A DNA stretch of 64,000 nucleotides from Microbulbifer bruguierae (GTDB taxonomy: Bacteria; Pseudomonadota; Gammaproteobacteria; Pseudomonadales; Cellvibrionaceae): positions 1,612,001 through 1,676,000 of the forward strand of contig NZ_CP118605.1 in assembly GCF_029869925.1 (NCBI RefSeq). Reading direction: 5' to 3'. Below are positions 8,103-17,230 of the stretch, one piece after another. The stretch's first letter is position 1. Each line of letters begins with the position of its first letter. The position numbers and the translations under genes are program-made. The notes under the pieces are model-generated. The model was not told the DNA's origin. It made no database searches and worked only from the letters and a program-made list of their open reading frames with translations.

Positions 8103-8876
8103 CTACTCTGCCTTTTCGATCTGCAGCCAGTCAAACCCTTCTTGCTGGCAGGCATAAATACAGTTGGCCGCCTCAGCCGCGGCCTCTGCCAGTGCGGCAC
8201 GGGCCAATTCCAGGCTGTTATTCTTTTCGCTGATGTGGGCCACTACGAGATGTTGTAACCGCTGGCTGCCAATGCGCTGTAAAAAGCCCGCGGCCTGCTG
8301 GTTACTCAGGTGTCCGTAGGCGCCTCCCACCCGCCGCTTCAGCGAGGGCGGATAAGGACCCTGGGCCAGCATCATGGGATCGTGATTGGCTTCCAGTACC
8401 AGTGCATCGCAATCGCCATAGTGGGACTCCACATGGGGAGTGATGGTGCCGAGATCTGTGAGCAGGCCAAGACTGCTGCCGCAGCTGCGAAAAACAAACT
8501 GCGCCGCCTCGCGGGCATCGTGGGGCACCGCTACCGGCGTCACCTGAATATCCCCCACTGCGAATACCTGATGCCCTTCGATCAGCACCACCTGCGGCAG
8601 GGCTCCGATATCCCGTGCGCGCAGCGTGCCCGGCGTCAGGTAAACCGGCAGCCGGTACTTTCTCGCCAGAGGGCCGACGCCCCCCATATGGTCACTGTGT
8701 TCGTGGGTCACGAGGATGGCGGAGAGATCCGCCGGAGACATACCGAGCCGCGCCATGCGCCGCTCGGTTTCTTTGATGGTGAAACCGCAGTCCACCAGCA
8801 GACAGTGGTCGCGGGTTGCGACCAGAGTACCATTGCCCTTGCTACCACTACCCAGGGAGGCAAATCTGATCGCCAT
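8103..8876 (-). CDS. MBL-fold metallo-hydrolase (YycJ/WalJ-like)
   Basis: 257 residues with the metallo-beta-lactamase signature THEHSDHMGG (zinc ligands), an upstream DCGF, a later LEANHD and a final HIS near the C-terminus. This pattern matches the YycJ-type phosphodiesterase/nuclease group rather than glyoxalases. The substrate is unknown. It lies between the mutarotase and bamC, all leftward, with small gaps consistent with an operon. Confidence 0.85.
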   Translation of the reverse strand: MAIRFASLGSGSKGNGTLVATRDHCLLVDCGFTIKETERRMARLGMSPADLSAILVTHEHSDHMGGVGPLARKYRLPVYLTPGTLRARDIGALPQVVLIEGHQVFAVGDIQVTPVAVPHDAREAAQFVFRSCGSSLGLLTDLGTITPHVESHYGDCDALVLEANHDPMMLAQGPYPPSLKRRVGGAYGHLSNQQAAGFLQRIGSQRLQHLVVAHISEKNNSLELARAALAEAAAEAANCIYACQQEGFDWLQIEKAE

Positions 8877-8897
8877 TACCAGTTACCGCCAGCGACG

Positions 8898-10073
8898 TCA
8901 GATCAGATTCTGGCGAATCGCCATCAGCAATTCAGACGCTCTGGTGCGCGACAGAGGCAGGCCGCGGGCATTGCGAATACGTACCTCTGCAGCGTTATCC
9001 ACGGTGCGCAACACGATAAGGTAACCGGGGATATCCGCGTTGGGCGCGCCACCGACACCCGCCATGCTGGCAAACAGTGCCGGCTCGACGCTGGCAGTGG
9101 CGTCGATATTCGCCAATACCTGTTGCAGGCTGTAGGCGTTTGCGGTCTTGGCCAGTTTGTCCTCGCCTTTGTCGGAGCGCCAGCTGGAGAACCAGCCGTC
9201 TTCATCCTCCGACAGTTCGCGGTCAGCGTCGTAAGTGACGTAGAAGAGGCCTAGTTCGGAATCTTCCTGGTGGATCCGGTAAGCGCCGGTATTCAGTGCA
9301 TGGGCAACAGTGGCCCAGGCCCGGGTCATAGCCAGGTCCAGCGCGATAAACGGTTCCTTACCCGCCGGCTCCATCACCTGCACCTTGACCTTGCCGCCAC
9401 CGATGGCCTGCGCCACCAGCGACGCCGCTGCGCCGGAAGATTCCGCCGCCAGCGCATTGGACATTTCGTCAATCATCCAGCCTTCACGTTCGGGACTGGT
9501 GGATTGGGCCGGCCAGTTCACCGCAACGCTCGCCGGAGTATCCAGCGGCACAGACAGGTGGCGGACATGAATCTCGGTGGTGTCCGGCTGCACCCCGGAT
9601 TCCACCTGCAAACGGTACTTGTCCTTGGTCTCCGGGTTTTCGCCAAAGGTCAGCCAGGTGGTTTCCATGGTACCGGCGCCGGCATCGGACATGGCGAGCT
9701 GCATGCCGGTGGTACGCAGGAAGTAATGCAGTTGCGGCCAGACTTCATCCGGCGGCTGGTTGACCAGCACCCAGCGACGGTTGCCCAGTTTCTGGATTTT
9801 TACCCGATCCAGGCCCACGTTGACCGACAGGGCTTGCGGGCGGGGAACCACAAACTCTCCGCGCTCTACTTCGCCGCTAATCTGAGGCACTTCATAGAGC
9901 TCCTCCTGATTTTTGCTCGTAACCCCCGCCGGCATCTGCAGCGGCGGCAGGCTGTCCGCCAGTTGATAGTCGTCACCGCGGTCGCGGAAATATCCGTTTT
10001 TGCCAAAGATGCCACAGCCACTGAGGGCAGTAACCGCAACACACAGCACGGCTCCGGCGGTAAATTTTGTCAT
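8898..10073 (-). CDS. bamC: Outer-membrane assembly lipoprotein BamC
   Basis: Lipoprotein of the BAM complex that inserts beta-barrel proteins into the outer membrane. The start is ATG 10073, which places a proper signal peptide with lipobox LSGC near residues 16-19; the frame upstream of it lacks signal-peptide character. The N-terminal unstructured stretch (DYQLADSLPPLQMPAG) contacts BamD in the family. Two helix-grip domains follow (RRWVLVNQPPDEVWPQL; a second near the C-terminus). About 391 residues. dapA lies upstream, the order also seen in E. coli. Confidence 0.92.
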   Translation of the reverse strand: MTKFTAGAVLCVAVTALSGCGIFGKNGYFRDRGDDYQLADSLPPLQMPAGVTSKNQEELYEVPQISGEVERGEFVVPRPQALSVNVGLDRVKIQKLGNRRWVLVNQPPDEVWPQLHYFLRTTGMQLAMSDAGAGTMETTWLTFGENPETKDKYRLQVESGVQPDTTEIHVRHLSVPLDTPASVAVNWPAQSTSPEREGWMIDEMSNALAAESSGAAASLVAQAIGGGKVKVQVMEPAGKEPFIALDLAMTRAWATVAHALNTGAYRIHQEDSELGLFYVTYDADRELSEDEDGWFSSWRSDKGEDKLAKTANAYSLQQVLANIDATASVEPALFASMAGVGGAPNADIPGYLIVLRTVDNAAEVRIRNARGLPLSRTRASELLMAIRQNLI

Positions 10074-10156
10074 TATTCGTACCTTGTCGATTCTGTCCCG
10101 ATCGATGATTTTCCGAGGCGGCAAACTTATTCTGCAACGCCAGAACACGGAGGTTG

Positions 10157-11032
10157 TCAGAGAACGCCGGCGCTGCGCAGTGCTTCTCGCACCAGCGCGT
10201 GGTGTTCTCCCGACAGGGCGGTCAGAGGCAGGCGGATTCCACTATCAATGCGGCCCATTTCTTTCAGCGCCCACTTCACCGGTATGGGGTTGGACTCCAC
10301 AAACAGCGTTTTGTGCAATATGTCGATGCGCTGGTTGATCGCGCGGGCAGTTTCCCCATCGCCAGCCAGGGCGGCTTCACACATCTGTGCAACAGCAGCC
10401 GGCGCTACATTGGCGGTCACACTGATATTACCGTGGCCACCCAACAGCATCAGTTCCACCGCGGTGGCGTCGTCACCGGAGTAAACTGCAAATCCTTCCG
10501 GCACTCTTTCCAGCACCTGCCGCGCCCGTTCCAGGTCACCGGTAGCCTCTTTGATACCCACGATATTGCTCACTGTTGCGAGTCGCTGCACGGTTTCCGG
10601 CAGCATATCCACCGCGGTGCGGCCCGGCACATTGTAGAGAATCTGGGGAATGTCGACGGCTTTGGCCACCGCTTTGTAATGCTGGTACAGGCCTTCCTGA
10701 GTAGGCTTGTTGTAATAGGGCGTGACCAGCAGGCAGGCATCGGCGCCGCAGCGAGCTGCCGTGGCGGAGAGTTCGATGGCTTCCGTGGTGGAGTTTGCGC
10801 CGGTGCCGGCAATCACCGGGATACGGCCGGCCACCTGGTCCACCACCCGCCGGATCACCTCCAGGTGTTCATGCACATCGAGAGTCGCCGATTCCCCCGT
10901 GGTACCCACGGCCACCAAAGCGCGGGTACCCTGTTCAATGTGCCACTCCACCAGCTCGTGCAGTTTCTCCCAATCGAGGCTGCCATCTGCGTACATGGGT
11001 GTAACCAGTGCCACCATACTGCCGGAAATCAT
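10157..11032 (-). CDS. dapA: 4-hydroxy-tetrahydrodipicolinate synthase
   Basis: Condenses pyruvate with aspartate semialdehyde in lysine and diaminopimelate synthesis. 291 residues from ATG 11032, preceded by GGAGAAGGAG. Motifs: [10 protein letters not shown] (pyruvate pocket), [17 protein letters not shown] with the catalytic Tyr, and the Schiff-base Lys in [10 protein letters not shown]. The longer frame upstream has no ribosome site. bamC is 83 bases downstream. Confidence 0.97.
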   Translation of the reverse strand: MISGSMVALVTPMYADGSLDWEKLHELVEWHIEQGTRALVAVGTTGESATLDVHEHLEVIRRVVDQVAGRIPVIAGTGANSTTEAIELSATAARCGADACLLVTPYYNKPTQEGLYQHYKAVAKAVDIPQILYNVPGRTAVDMLPETVQRLATVSNIVGIKEATGDLERARQVLERVPEGFAVYSGDDATAVELMLLGGHGNISVTANVAPAAVAQMCEAALAGDGETARAINQRIDILHKTLFVESNPIPVKWALKEMGRIDSGIRLPLTALSGEHHALVREALRSAGVL

Positions 11033-11169
11033 TGCAACTCCTTCTCCAGCCGGCTTGAATCCGGCCTGTACCACCAAAAATTGAATGCGGTATGTTACTG
11101 ACCGTACCTGTTCGATGCCAGCGCAAAAAAATCATCGCGCAGCCGCCAGCGGCCCCGGCCAAAAATTGA

Positions 11170-12126
11170 TCATTTTTTGCGCTTCTTGCGCCGTTTTTTC
11201 TCTTTCCGGTAAAAAGGTTCCTCGCCCTCGGGGCGGGTCTTGAAACGGCGGTGCACCCACATGTACTGGGCCGGATTCTCGCGCATGCGCGCTTCCACGA
11301 ACTGATTCACCAGTACCGCATCCTTCAGTTCGTCCCCCGACGGGATTTCCTCGATCGCTGGAAACACCTTGAGGTGGTAAAACCCTTTTTCTTCCAGGCG
11401 GGTGACGGTGTAAGGGATCACTTTCGCACGCCCCACCCGGGCAAAACGCGATGTGCCGGTTACCGTGGCGGTCGGAATCCCGAACAGTGGGGCAAATACC
11501 CCCTGCTTGATACCGTAGTCCTGATCCGGCGCATACCAGACCGCACGCCCCTTCTGCAGTGCCCGCAACATACCGCGCACGTCCCGGCGCTGGTACACCT
11601 CGGAATCCTCTCCGTGGCGCTCGCGCCCCTTGCGTTGCATATAGTCATACACCGGGTTTTTGTGCGGCCGGTACATGCCGTCCACCGGGTGACTCATGGA
11701 CATGAACGCAGCACCGATTTCCAGTGTGGTGAAGTGCATTGCCATCATGACCACGCCCTGGCCGCGGTCGTTCGCCTCCTGCAGATATTCCAGCCCTTCA
11801 ATAGTGAAGCGCCGCCGCAGCCAGCGGCTGGAACGGAACCAGGCCATGCCGGTTTCCATCAACGCAATACCGTTGGAGCTGAAATTGCGCCGCAATAACT
11901 GCTCGCGCTTTATCGCGGAAAGTTCAGGGAAGCACAGGGCAAGATTGCGCTCGGCAATGTCGCGCCGACTCTTGGCGAAACGCAGCATCAAACGACCAAG
12001 GGCGCGACCAAGGGAAATTTGCCAGCGATAGGGCAACTGGGCGAGGAGGTACCAGAGACCGAACAACATCCAGGTCAGCCAGTAACGCGGGTGCAACAGG
12101 GCGGCGCGAAAGTGCGGTTTTTCCAT
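11170..12126 (-). CDS. lpxL: Lipid A biosynthesis acyltransferase (LpxL/HtrB family)
   Basis: Adds a secondary acyl chain to the lipid A precursor at the inner membrane. ATG 12126 gives 318 residues. A single N-terminal membrane segment (LTWMLFGLWYLLAQLPY) precedes the acyltransferase core. The HX4E catalytic motif is MHFTTLEIG and a second family block is WYAPDQDYG. The C-terminus is an unusual run of Lys and Arg (about 13 residues). LpxL versus LpxM cannot be settled from sequence alone. It stands alone between dapA and a small hypothetical gene. Confidence 0.9.
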   Translation of the reverse strand: MEKPHFRAALLHPRYWLTWMLFGLWYLLAQLPYRWQISLGRALGRLMLRFAKSRRDIAERNLALCFPELSAIKREQLLRRNFSSNGIALMETGMAWFRSSRWLRRRFTIEGLEYLQEANDRGQGVVMMAMHFTTLEIGAAFMSMSHPVDGMYRPHKNPVYDYMQRKGRERHGEDSEVYQRRDVRGMLRALQKGRAVWYAPDQDYGIKQGVFAPLFGIPTATVTGTSRFARVGRAKVIPYTVTRLEEKGFYHLKVFPAIEEIPSGDELKDAVLVNQFVEARMRENPAQYMWVHRRFKTRPEGEEPFYRKEKKRRKKRKK

Positions 12127-12336
12127 AAAACGAGGGCAACTGCTAGCGGAAACAGATATCCGGTCCACATGGATGACCGGAGGAAAGCGGCGCATTATAG
12201 CCGCGCCCGCCCCGTTACTGATACTCACCCCACCCCACTATTGACTCGGCGGCCGTTCGAACTGCCGGTACGATCGACACACCCGCGCATGACCGCGCGG
12301 TCTGCACCCGGTAAGCGACGGGCAGCCCAGCTACCC

Positions 12337-12567
12337 TCAGTGACGAAGCAGCGCGTCCAGCTCATCCACCACTTCACACCAGTCTGAGTCTTCGATAATC
12401 GCATCCCGCAAGAACTTGCGCTGGCTGTCACTCCAGAACTCAGCTCTGGCCAACTTTTCTTCCCCCTGCAGATGGTGGCGACCGAGGAAGTCTTCGATGG
12501 CAGTGTCGTCGGAGCCCAGACCCAGCTGGGCAAACAGGTCGTTGAGTGTGTGGTGGCCGGTTTCCAT
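12337..12567 (-). CDS. DUF2789-like small protein
   Basis: A 76-residue acidic protein starting METGHHTLNDLFAQLGLGSD, which I recognise as the DUF2789 type common in pseudomonads. Helical and cytosolic, with no signal peptide. Function unknown. It stands between an acyltransferase and an aldo/keto reductase gene on the same strand. Confidence 0.75.
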   Translation of the reverse strand: METGHHTLNDLFAQLGLGSDDTAIEDFLGRHHLQGEEKLARAEFWSDSQRKFLRDAIIEDSDWCEVVDELDALLRH

Positions 12568-12700
12568 AGCGATTCCCCTGTCATGTGTCAGTGTGCGCGA
12601 AGCACTACTGATTATAGATAGCGGAAACGGCTGGTGGTCCTTGCGGAACCTTGTATAACAATTCGCAGGACCACAAGCGGGTTAAGTCCCAGCCCCCTAT

Positions 12701-13744
12701 TCAGGGGGCGGGGTTTGGGTTGTCATTGTGGATCGCGGCAATGGCAGCCAGCTGCTCCGCATCCAGATTCAGTTCGGCGCTGCCAATGTTGGTTTTCAAC
12801 TGCTCCATGGTCGTGGCGCCGATGATATTGGCGGTGACGAACGGCTGTTGGGTAACGAACGCCAGCGCCATCTGCGCGGGATCCAGCCCGAATTCACCAG
12901 CGAGCCCCACATACCGTGCCGTCGCTGCCTCGGCGCGAGCGCCGGTGTAGCGCTGAAAGCGCTCGAACAGGGTGAGGCGCGCACCCTCGGGTCTGGCACC
13001 ATTAAGGTATTTCCCACTCAGAGTACCGAAAGCGAGGGGGGAATAGGCCAGCAGGCCGCACTGCTCGCGAATGGCCATCTCCGCCAGGCCGACCTCAAAC
13101 GTCCGGTTCAGCAGACTGTAGGGGTTCTGAATGGACGCGACCCGGGGCTTGCTGCCGTGGGCCGCCAGGCGCAGGTAGCGATGCAGTCCCCAAGGGGTCT
13201 CGTTGGAGAGACCGATATGACGCACCTTGCCCGCCGCCACCAGTTCCTGTAGCGCAGACAGGGTTTCGCTGATATCCACACCGTCGTCTTCGCCGTGTAC
13301 GTAACCGAGCTTGCCGAAATAATTCGACTGCCGCTCTGGCCAGTGCACCTGATAGAGGTCGATATAGTCGGTCTTGAGGCGAGCCAGGGAATCGTCGCAG
13401 GCCTTGAGAACCTGTTCGCGACTGAGACGCGGGCCGCCGCGGATATGGCTCACGCCGGAATTGCCTTCGCCGCGCCCGGTCACCTTGGTCGCCAGCACCA
13501 GCCCCGCGCGATTGCGCCGCTTCTGCAACCAGTTGCCAATAAATTCTTCCGTGCGCCCGTAGGTTTCCGCCTTTGGCGGCACAGGGTACATCTCCGCGCA
13601 GTCGATAAAGTTCACCCCGTGGGCGACGGCGTAATCCAGTTGTTCGAAGGCCTCGGCCTCACTGTTCTGCTCACCAAAGGTCATGGTGCCAAGGCAGATC
13701 TTGCTGACCTGAAGATCGGTTTTTCCGAGCTTGCGGGTTTCCAT
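12701..13744 (-). CDS. NADP(H)-dependent aldo/keto reductase (Tas-like)
   Basis: 347 residues of the AKR superfamily TIM barrel. Motifs: FIDCAEMYP (catalytic Asp and Tyr), LVLATKVTG (Lys), YIDLYQVHWPER (His) and IIGATTMEQL (cofactor site). The strong Tas-like N-terminus METRKLGKTDLQVSKICLGTM supports that subfamily; the physiological substrate is unknown. A hairpin of CCCCCT/AGGGGG overlaps the stop but lacks a T run. Confidence 0.9.
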   Translation of the reverse strand: METRKLGKTDLQVSKICLGTMTFGEQNSEAEAFEQLDYAVAHGVNFIDCAEMYPVPPKAETYGRTEEFIGNWLQKRRNRAGLVLATKVTGRGEGNSGVSHIRGGPRLSREQVLKACDDSLARLKTDYIDLYQVHWPERQSNYFGKLGYVHGEDDGVDISETLSALQELVAAGKVRHIGLSNETPWGLHRYLRLAAHGSKPRVASIQNPYSLLNRTFEVGLAEMAIREQCGLLAYSPLAFGTLSGKYLNGARPEGARLTLFERFQRYTGARAEAATARYVGLAGEFGLDPAQMALAFVTQQPFVTANIIGATTMEQLKTNIGSAELNLDAEQLAAIAAIHNDNPNPAP

Positions 13745-13790
13745 GGAATGACTCCTACGGGATCAAAAGTATCGGATTATAAAACGGAAA

Positions 13791-13820
13791 CGCCGGGCAA
13801 TTGCCCGGCGCTGGTGTTGG
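13791..13820 (-). terminator. Probable terminator after fabV
   Basis: A perfect 20-bp palindrome (13791-13810, arms CGCCGGGCAA/TTGCCCGGCG) is followed on the minus strand by TTTCCGTTTT. It lies just past the fabV stop. Confidence 0.6.
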
Positions 13821-13846
13821 CCTGAAGCCAGACGGGTTGGCGGGGC

Positions 13847-15025
13847 TTACTGGAAGTCCGCTGCCACCAAGGGACTGGTATCGGCATCGTAGTCGATACC
13901 GTCTACACCGAAACCAAACAGCTTGAGGAAGTCGTCGCTGTAGCCTTTGTAGTCGGTCAGCTCGAACAGGTTGGCCTCGGTTACTTCCGGCCACAGCTTT
14001 TCAATTTTGGCCTGGGTTTCCGCGCGCAGTTCCCTGTCGTCCATACGGAAGCGGTTGACGTCATCGAGGCGAGGGCTGTCGGTGTACAGGCCTTCAGTGT
14101 ACAGGCGGTAAAGCTGTTCGATACAACCTTCGTGGGTGCCCTCTTCTTTCATCACTTTGTAGACAAGGGAGATGTACAGCGGCATCACCGGGATGGCAGA
14201 GCTGGACTGGGTCACCAGAGCTTTCAGTACTGCAACATTGGCGCTGGCGTTGCCGCTGTCGCTGATGGCCTTGGCGGCACGGTCCAGGTCTTCCTTGGCC
14301 TTGCCGATGGTGGCGTGGCCGTAGATCGGCCAGGTGAGTTTTTCACCGATGTAGGTATAGGCAACAGTTTTGCAGTCGTCCGCGAGTACACCCGCGTCGC
14401 CCAGGGCTTTCATCCACAGTTCCCAGTCTTCACCACCCATCACTTTGACGGTGGCTGCGATTTCTTCCTCGCTCGCCGGGTCAACACTGATATCGGAAAT
14501 TTCCAGCTTGTCGGTGTTGAGGTTTTTCGCGGTGTAGGACTTGCCGATGGGCTTGAGTACAGAGCTGTACAGTTCGCCGGTTTCCGGATCGGTACGACGG
14601 GGAGACGCGAGGCTGTAGATAACCAGGTCTATCTTGCCGAGATCCTGTTTGATCAGGTCAATAGTCTGGGCTTTGATTTCGTTGGAGAAGGCATCGCCGT
14701 TAATGCTTTTCGCATACAGACCGGCTTTGTGGGCCTCCTCTTCAAAGGCCACAGAATTGTAGTAGCCGGCAGAAGCGGTGCGCTTGTCGGTGGGCGGCTT
14801 CTCAAAGAAAACCCCGACGGTACCGGCACCACAGCCAAAGGCGGCGGTGATACGGGAGGCGAGGCCATAGCCGGTGGAAGCGCCTACAACAAGAACATTT
14901 TTCGGACCCTTGTCGATGGCGGGCTGGGACTTGATGTATTCGATCTGCTCGCGCACGTTGGCGGCGCAGCCCTGCGGGTGGGCGTTGGTGCAGATGAATC
15001 CGCGAACTTTCGGCTGGATGATCAT
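13847..15025 (-). CDS. fabV: Enoyl-ACP/CoA reductase FabV
   Basis: Performs the last reduction in each round of fatty acid elongation, using NADH. 392 residues from ATG 15025 (GGAG upstream), the usual size for this large ENR type. The nucleotide site [12 protein letters not shown] lies near residue 50, and the FabV-specific Y-X8-K catalytic pair is visible as [10 protein letters not shown]. FabV enzymes are known to be insensitive to triclosan, unlike FabI. No other fatty acid gene is adjacent. Confidence 0.95.
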   Translation of the reverse strand: MIIQPKVRGFICTNAHPQGCAANVREQIEYIKSQPAIDKGPKNVLVVGASTGYGLASRITAAFGCGAGTVGVFFEKPPTDKRTASAGYYNSVAFEEEAHKAGLYAKSINGDAFSNEIKAQTIDLIKQDLGKIDLVIYSLASPRRTDPETGELYSSVLKPIGKSYTAKNLNTDKLEISDISVDPASEEEIAATVKVMGGEDWELWMKALGDAGVLADDCKTVAYTYIGEKLTWPIYGHATIGKAKEDLDRAAKAISDSGNASANVAVLKALVTQSSSAIPVMPLYISLVYKVMKEEGTHEGCIEQLYRLYTEGLYTDSPRLDDVNRFRMDDRELRAETQAKIEKLWPEVTEANLFELTDYKGYSDDFLKLFGFGVDGIDYDADTSPLVAADFQ

Positions 15026-15607
15026 GCCGGGCTCTCCGTTGGTTTTTCCGAATTGATGGGACCGCTGAAAACCGTAGCGAGCGGGGGGCTGGTGGTGGCC
15101 GCCGGAGCGGAGCAACCGGAGCGTACTTCAGTACGTGAGGATTGCGAGCACCGCCGGTCGCCGCCAGGCGCACGCGCAGTAGGTATTCAGTGGTACCAGG
15201 GCCGACTGGTCGGCCATAAAGGCGCACATTCTAATGGCGTTTGCGGGCGACTCCCAGAGCGGCAGATCACGCTACGGGATCTTTGCGGCCAGAATATCCT
15301 TGCGAGCGGCCAATTTAGCCAATTTCCATCCCCCGCGCGCCCTGAACAAGTGCAAGCTGCACACTTTTTAAGCAATCCAGCCTTGACCAACGTCCCCGAC
15401 CTCCATCTTTGCCCACCGTGTCAGAGAGACTCTGGCAGCAGTTTTCAGGACAGGTCCAGGCGCCGTACCTTCCATCCAACGCACCATACTTCCGTCACAA
15501 AGCAGTCGAATTCATTGGCACACTTCATGCACTTCCTGGAGTGGAGCCGCTATGGAACGCGGCAATTTTCCATCCCAGATAAGGGGTAACCAAAGAGGTA
15601 ATCACTC
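15026..15607. other. Divergent intergenic region fabV / thioesterase
   Basis: 582 bases without a supported gene. It holds the palindromic repeat at 15090-15176 and the ribosome site of the thioesterase gene. Between about 15180 and 15590 I see nothing recognisable; short open frames there have no family features. Confidence 0.6.
15090..15176. repeat. Imperfect intergenic palindrome
   Basis: A long imperfect dyad. At its centre is CGTACTTCAGTACG (arms CGTAC/GTACG), then GCAACC pairing with GGATTGC, then GC-rich outer arms (GGTGGCCGCCGG against CCGGTCGCCGCC). It looks like a dispersed intergenic repeat; copy number cannot be judged here. Confidence 0.5.
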
Positions 15608-16021
15608 ATGAAGTACTACTCACGTCATTTCGTAAAACCCGGCGACCTGAACCCGGCACAACGTCTGTTTGGCGGTCAGGCACTGGCGTGGATAGATGAG
15701 GAGGCGGCCATTTTCGCAGGGTGCCAGATGGGCACCGCCAATATCGTGACCAAAATGATGTCGGAGATTGATTTCGTCAGCTCCGCGGTATGCGGTGACA
15801 TCGTGGAGTTTGGTTTTGAGGTAACCGATATAGGGCGGACTTCGCTGACCGTGCACTGCGAAATGCGCAACAAGCAGACCCGGGATCTGATCGTTCGGGT
15901 AGAGCGCATTGTGTTTGTGGCGCTGGATGCCGAGGGCAAGCCAACGCCGCACAAGAAAGCCGGGATGACGTTAGAGCAGGCAGCGAACTCTTCCGCCATG
16001 GCCAGCAAGCTGGCCAGCTAG
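15608..16021 (+). CDS. YciA-type hotdog acyl-CoA thioesterase
   Basis: 137 residues with a single hotdog domain. LNPAQRLFGGQALAWIDEEAA is the active-site helix (Asn/Gly and catalytic acidic residue), followed by IVTKMMSEIDFVSSAVCGDIVEF, which matches the YciA/BACH acyl-CoA thioesterase group. ATG 15608 has GAGG nine bases upstream. Predicted to hydrolyse acyl-CoA; chain length unknown. Single-gene unit. Confidence 0.85.
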   Translation: MKYYSRHFVKPGDLNPAQRLFGGQALAWIDEEAAIFAGCQMGTANIVTKMMSEIDFVSSAVCGDIVEFGFEVTDIGRTSLTVHCEMRNKQTRDLIVRVERIVFVALDAEGKPTPHKKAGMTLEQAANSSAMASKLAS

Positions 16022-16138
16022 AAAAACGCGGCCTGACAGACAGAATCTCTGCGTGAACCCAGGGCCTTAGCGGCTACCAGGCAGTTATAGCCGTGCGCTC
16101 GCGCATGAGAATACCCGGGCGTTCTGAACTCGAGGTTC

Positions 16139-16996
16139 CTAACGCAACAGCAACAAGGGTTGATGGGTACCAAGCAGCATCTTTGCGGTAACACTGCCCA
16201 GCAACAGATCCCGCAGCTTGCTGTGACTGAACGCCCCCATCACCGTCAGATCGATCTCGTGTTCGCGCTGGTAGGCAATCAGCGCGTCCACCGTTTTCCC
16301 TTGCAGGTTCGCACTGATCACCGTAACACCTCCGTGCCCCAGCGCCTCCGCCCCCTCCGCCAATACGGATTCAGCAGCATCCCCCACGTACACCAGGTGA
16401 CAGGTAATTCCCTGGAATACCGGACTATGCGCCACCATATCCAGCGCCTTGCGCGCAGACTCACTGCCATCGTAAGCCAGCATCACCGACTGCGGCGCCT
16501 TGAACTCCCGGTTTACCACCAAAATCGGCTTGTGCAACGAGCGCACCACCGTCTCCAGCTGCGCCCCCAACCCCTTGTTCGACCCTTCATGCTCCTCACC
16601 GCGAATCCCCAGCACCAGCACGCGGATATGATCTTCCAGCTCCACCAACGACTCTGCCAGTGAGCCGTGACGCTGACAGGTCACCACTCGCTCGCCCCCG
16701 GCGCGGACCACACGCGCCCGCGCCTGATCCAGCATCTGCCGGCCCTGCTCCAGTAACAGCTTGGAACGCTGCTGCTCCAGCGCCGTCAGTTCCTCCAGTA
16801 ACTCCTCCTGACTGCCGAGACCAATACTCCCGGTCAGGTCCGCCACCGCTGGGGTAGAGATGCGTTCGATGTTGTGCAGGAGTTTCACCGGGGCGCCGGC
16901 ACGGCTGGCGATCCAGGCGGCGTAATCACACACGGCGCCGCTGTAGCGGGAACCGTCGATGCAGGTGAGTACGAGGGGGTCTTTCTGTTCGGTCAT
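16139..16996 (-). CDS. Tandem universal stress protein (UspA)
   Basis: 285 residues with two Usp domains. The first begins LVLTCIDGSRYSGAVCDYAAW; the second begins SVMLAYDGSESARKALDMVA and ends GSVTAKMLLGTHQPLLLLR, with the Gly-rich ATP-binding pattern. ATG 16996 was chosen because the frame upstream is not Usp-like. It sits just downstream of a SulP transporter gene on the same strand; Usp/SulP pairs occur in other bacteria and may be functionally linked, but the 234-base gap contains a structured repeat. Confidence 0.88.
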   Translation of the reverse strand: MTEQKDPLVLTCIDGSRYSGAVCDYAAWIASRAGAPVKLLHNIERISTPAVADLTGSIGLGSQEELLEELTALEQQRSKLLLEQGRQMLDQARARVVRAGGERVVTCQRHGSLAESLVELEDHIRVLVLGIRGEEHEGSNKGLGAQLETVVRSLHKPILVVNREFKAPQSVMLAYDGSESARKALDMVAHSPVFQGITCHLVYVGDAAESVLAEGAEALGHGGVTVISANLQGKTVDALIAYQREHEIDLTVMGAFSHSKLRDLLLGSVTAKMLLGTHQPLLLLR

Positions 16997-17077
16997 TATT
17001 ATTTTCTCTCTGTCGCTATCCAACTTATAAAACTACGAAGAACGAGGTGCTTACGAAGTGAAAGGACAAGGGAGAAG

Positions 17078-17186
17078 CCGAAATGCTGGATGGAAGCTTT
17101 TGAAACCGTCGGCGACAGGGACGTCGCCGACGGAGCATACAGGGATGTACTTGTGCGATTTCAAAAGCTTCCATCCAGTGTTTCGG
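17078..17186. repeat. Two-hairpin cruciform repeat, copy 1
   Basis: Outer arms of 20 bp are perfect (17086-17105 and 17159-17178) and extend by CCGAAA/TTTCGG across a TG/TG mismatch. Inside are hairpin A (arms CCGTCGGCGAC/GTCGCCGACGG, 11 bp, loop AGGGAC), a 4-base AGCA linker, and hairpin B (TACA-GGGA-TGTA). A second copy of the inner part, in opposite orientation, is at 61338-61381. Confidence 0.85.
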
Positions 17187-17230
17187 CGCCACCGAAGCCT
17201 GGACGGGGCTCCTGAAAAAAGCTCCGGGCT

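Noticed and set aside
12693..12708. CCCCCT/AGGGGG hairpin at the aldo/keto reductase stop
   Set aside because: It overlaps the stop codon and no T run follows on the minus strand, so it is not listed as a terminator.
14132..15589. 485-codon open frame opposite fabV
   Set aside because: Antisense to fabV for most of its length, then runs through the palindromic repeat; no family features.
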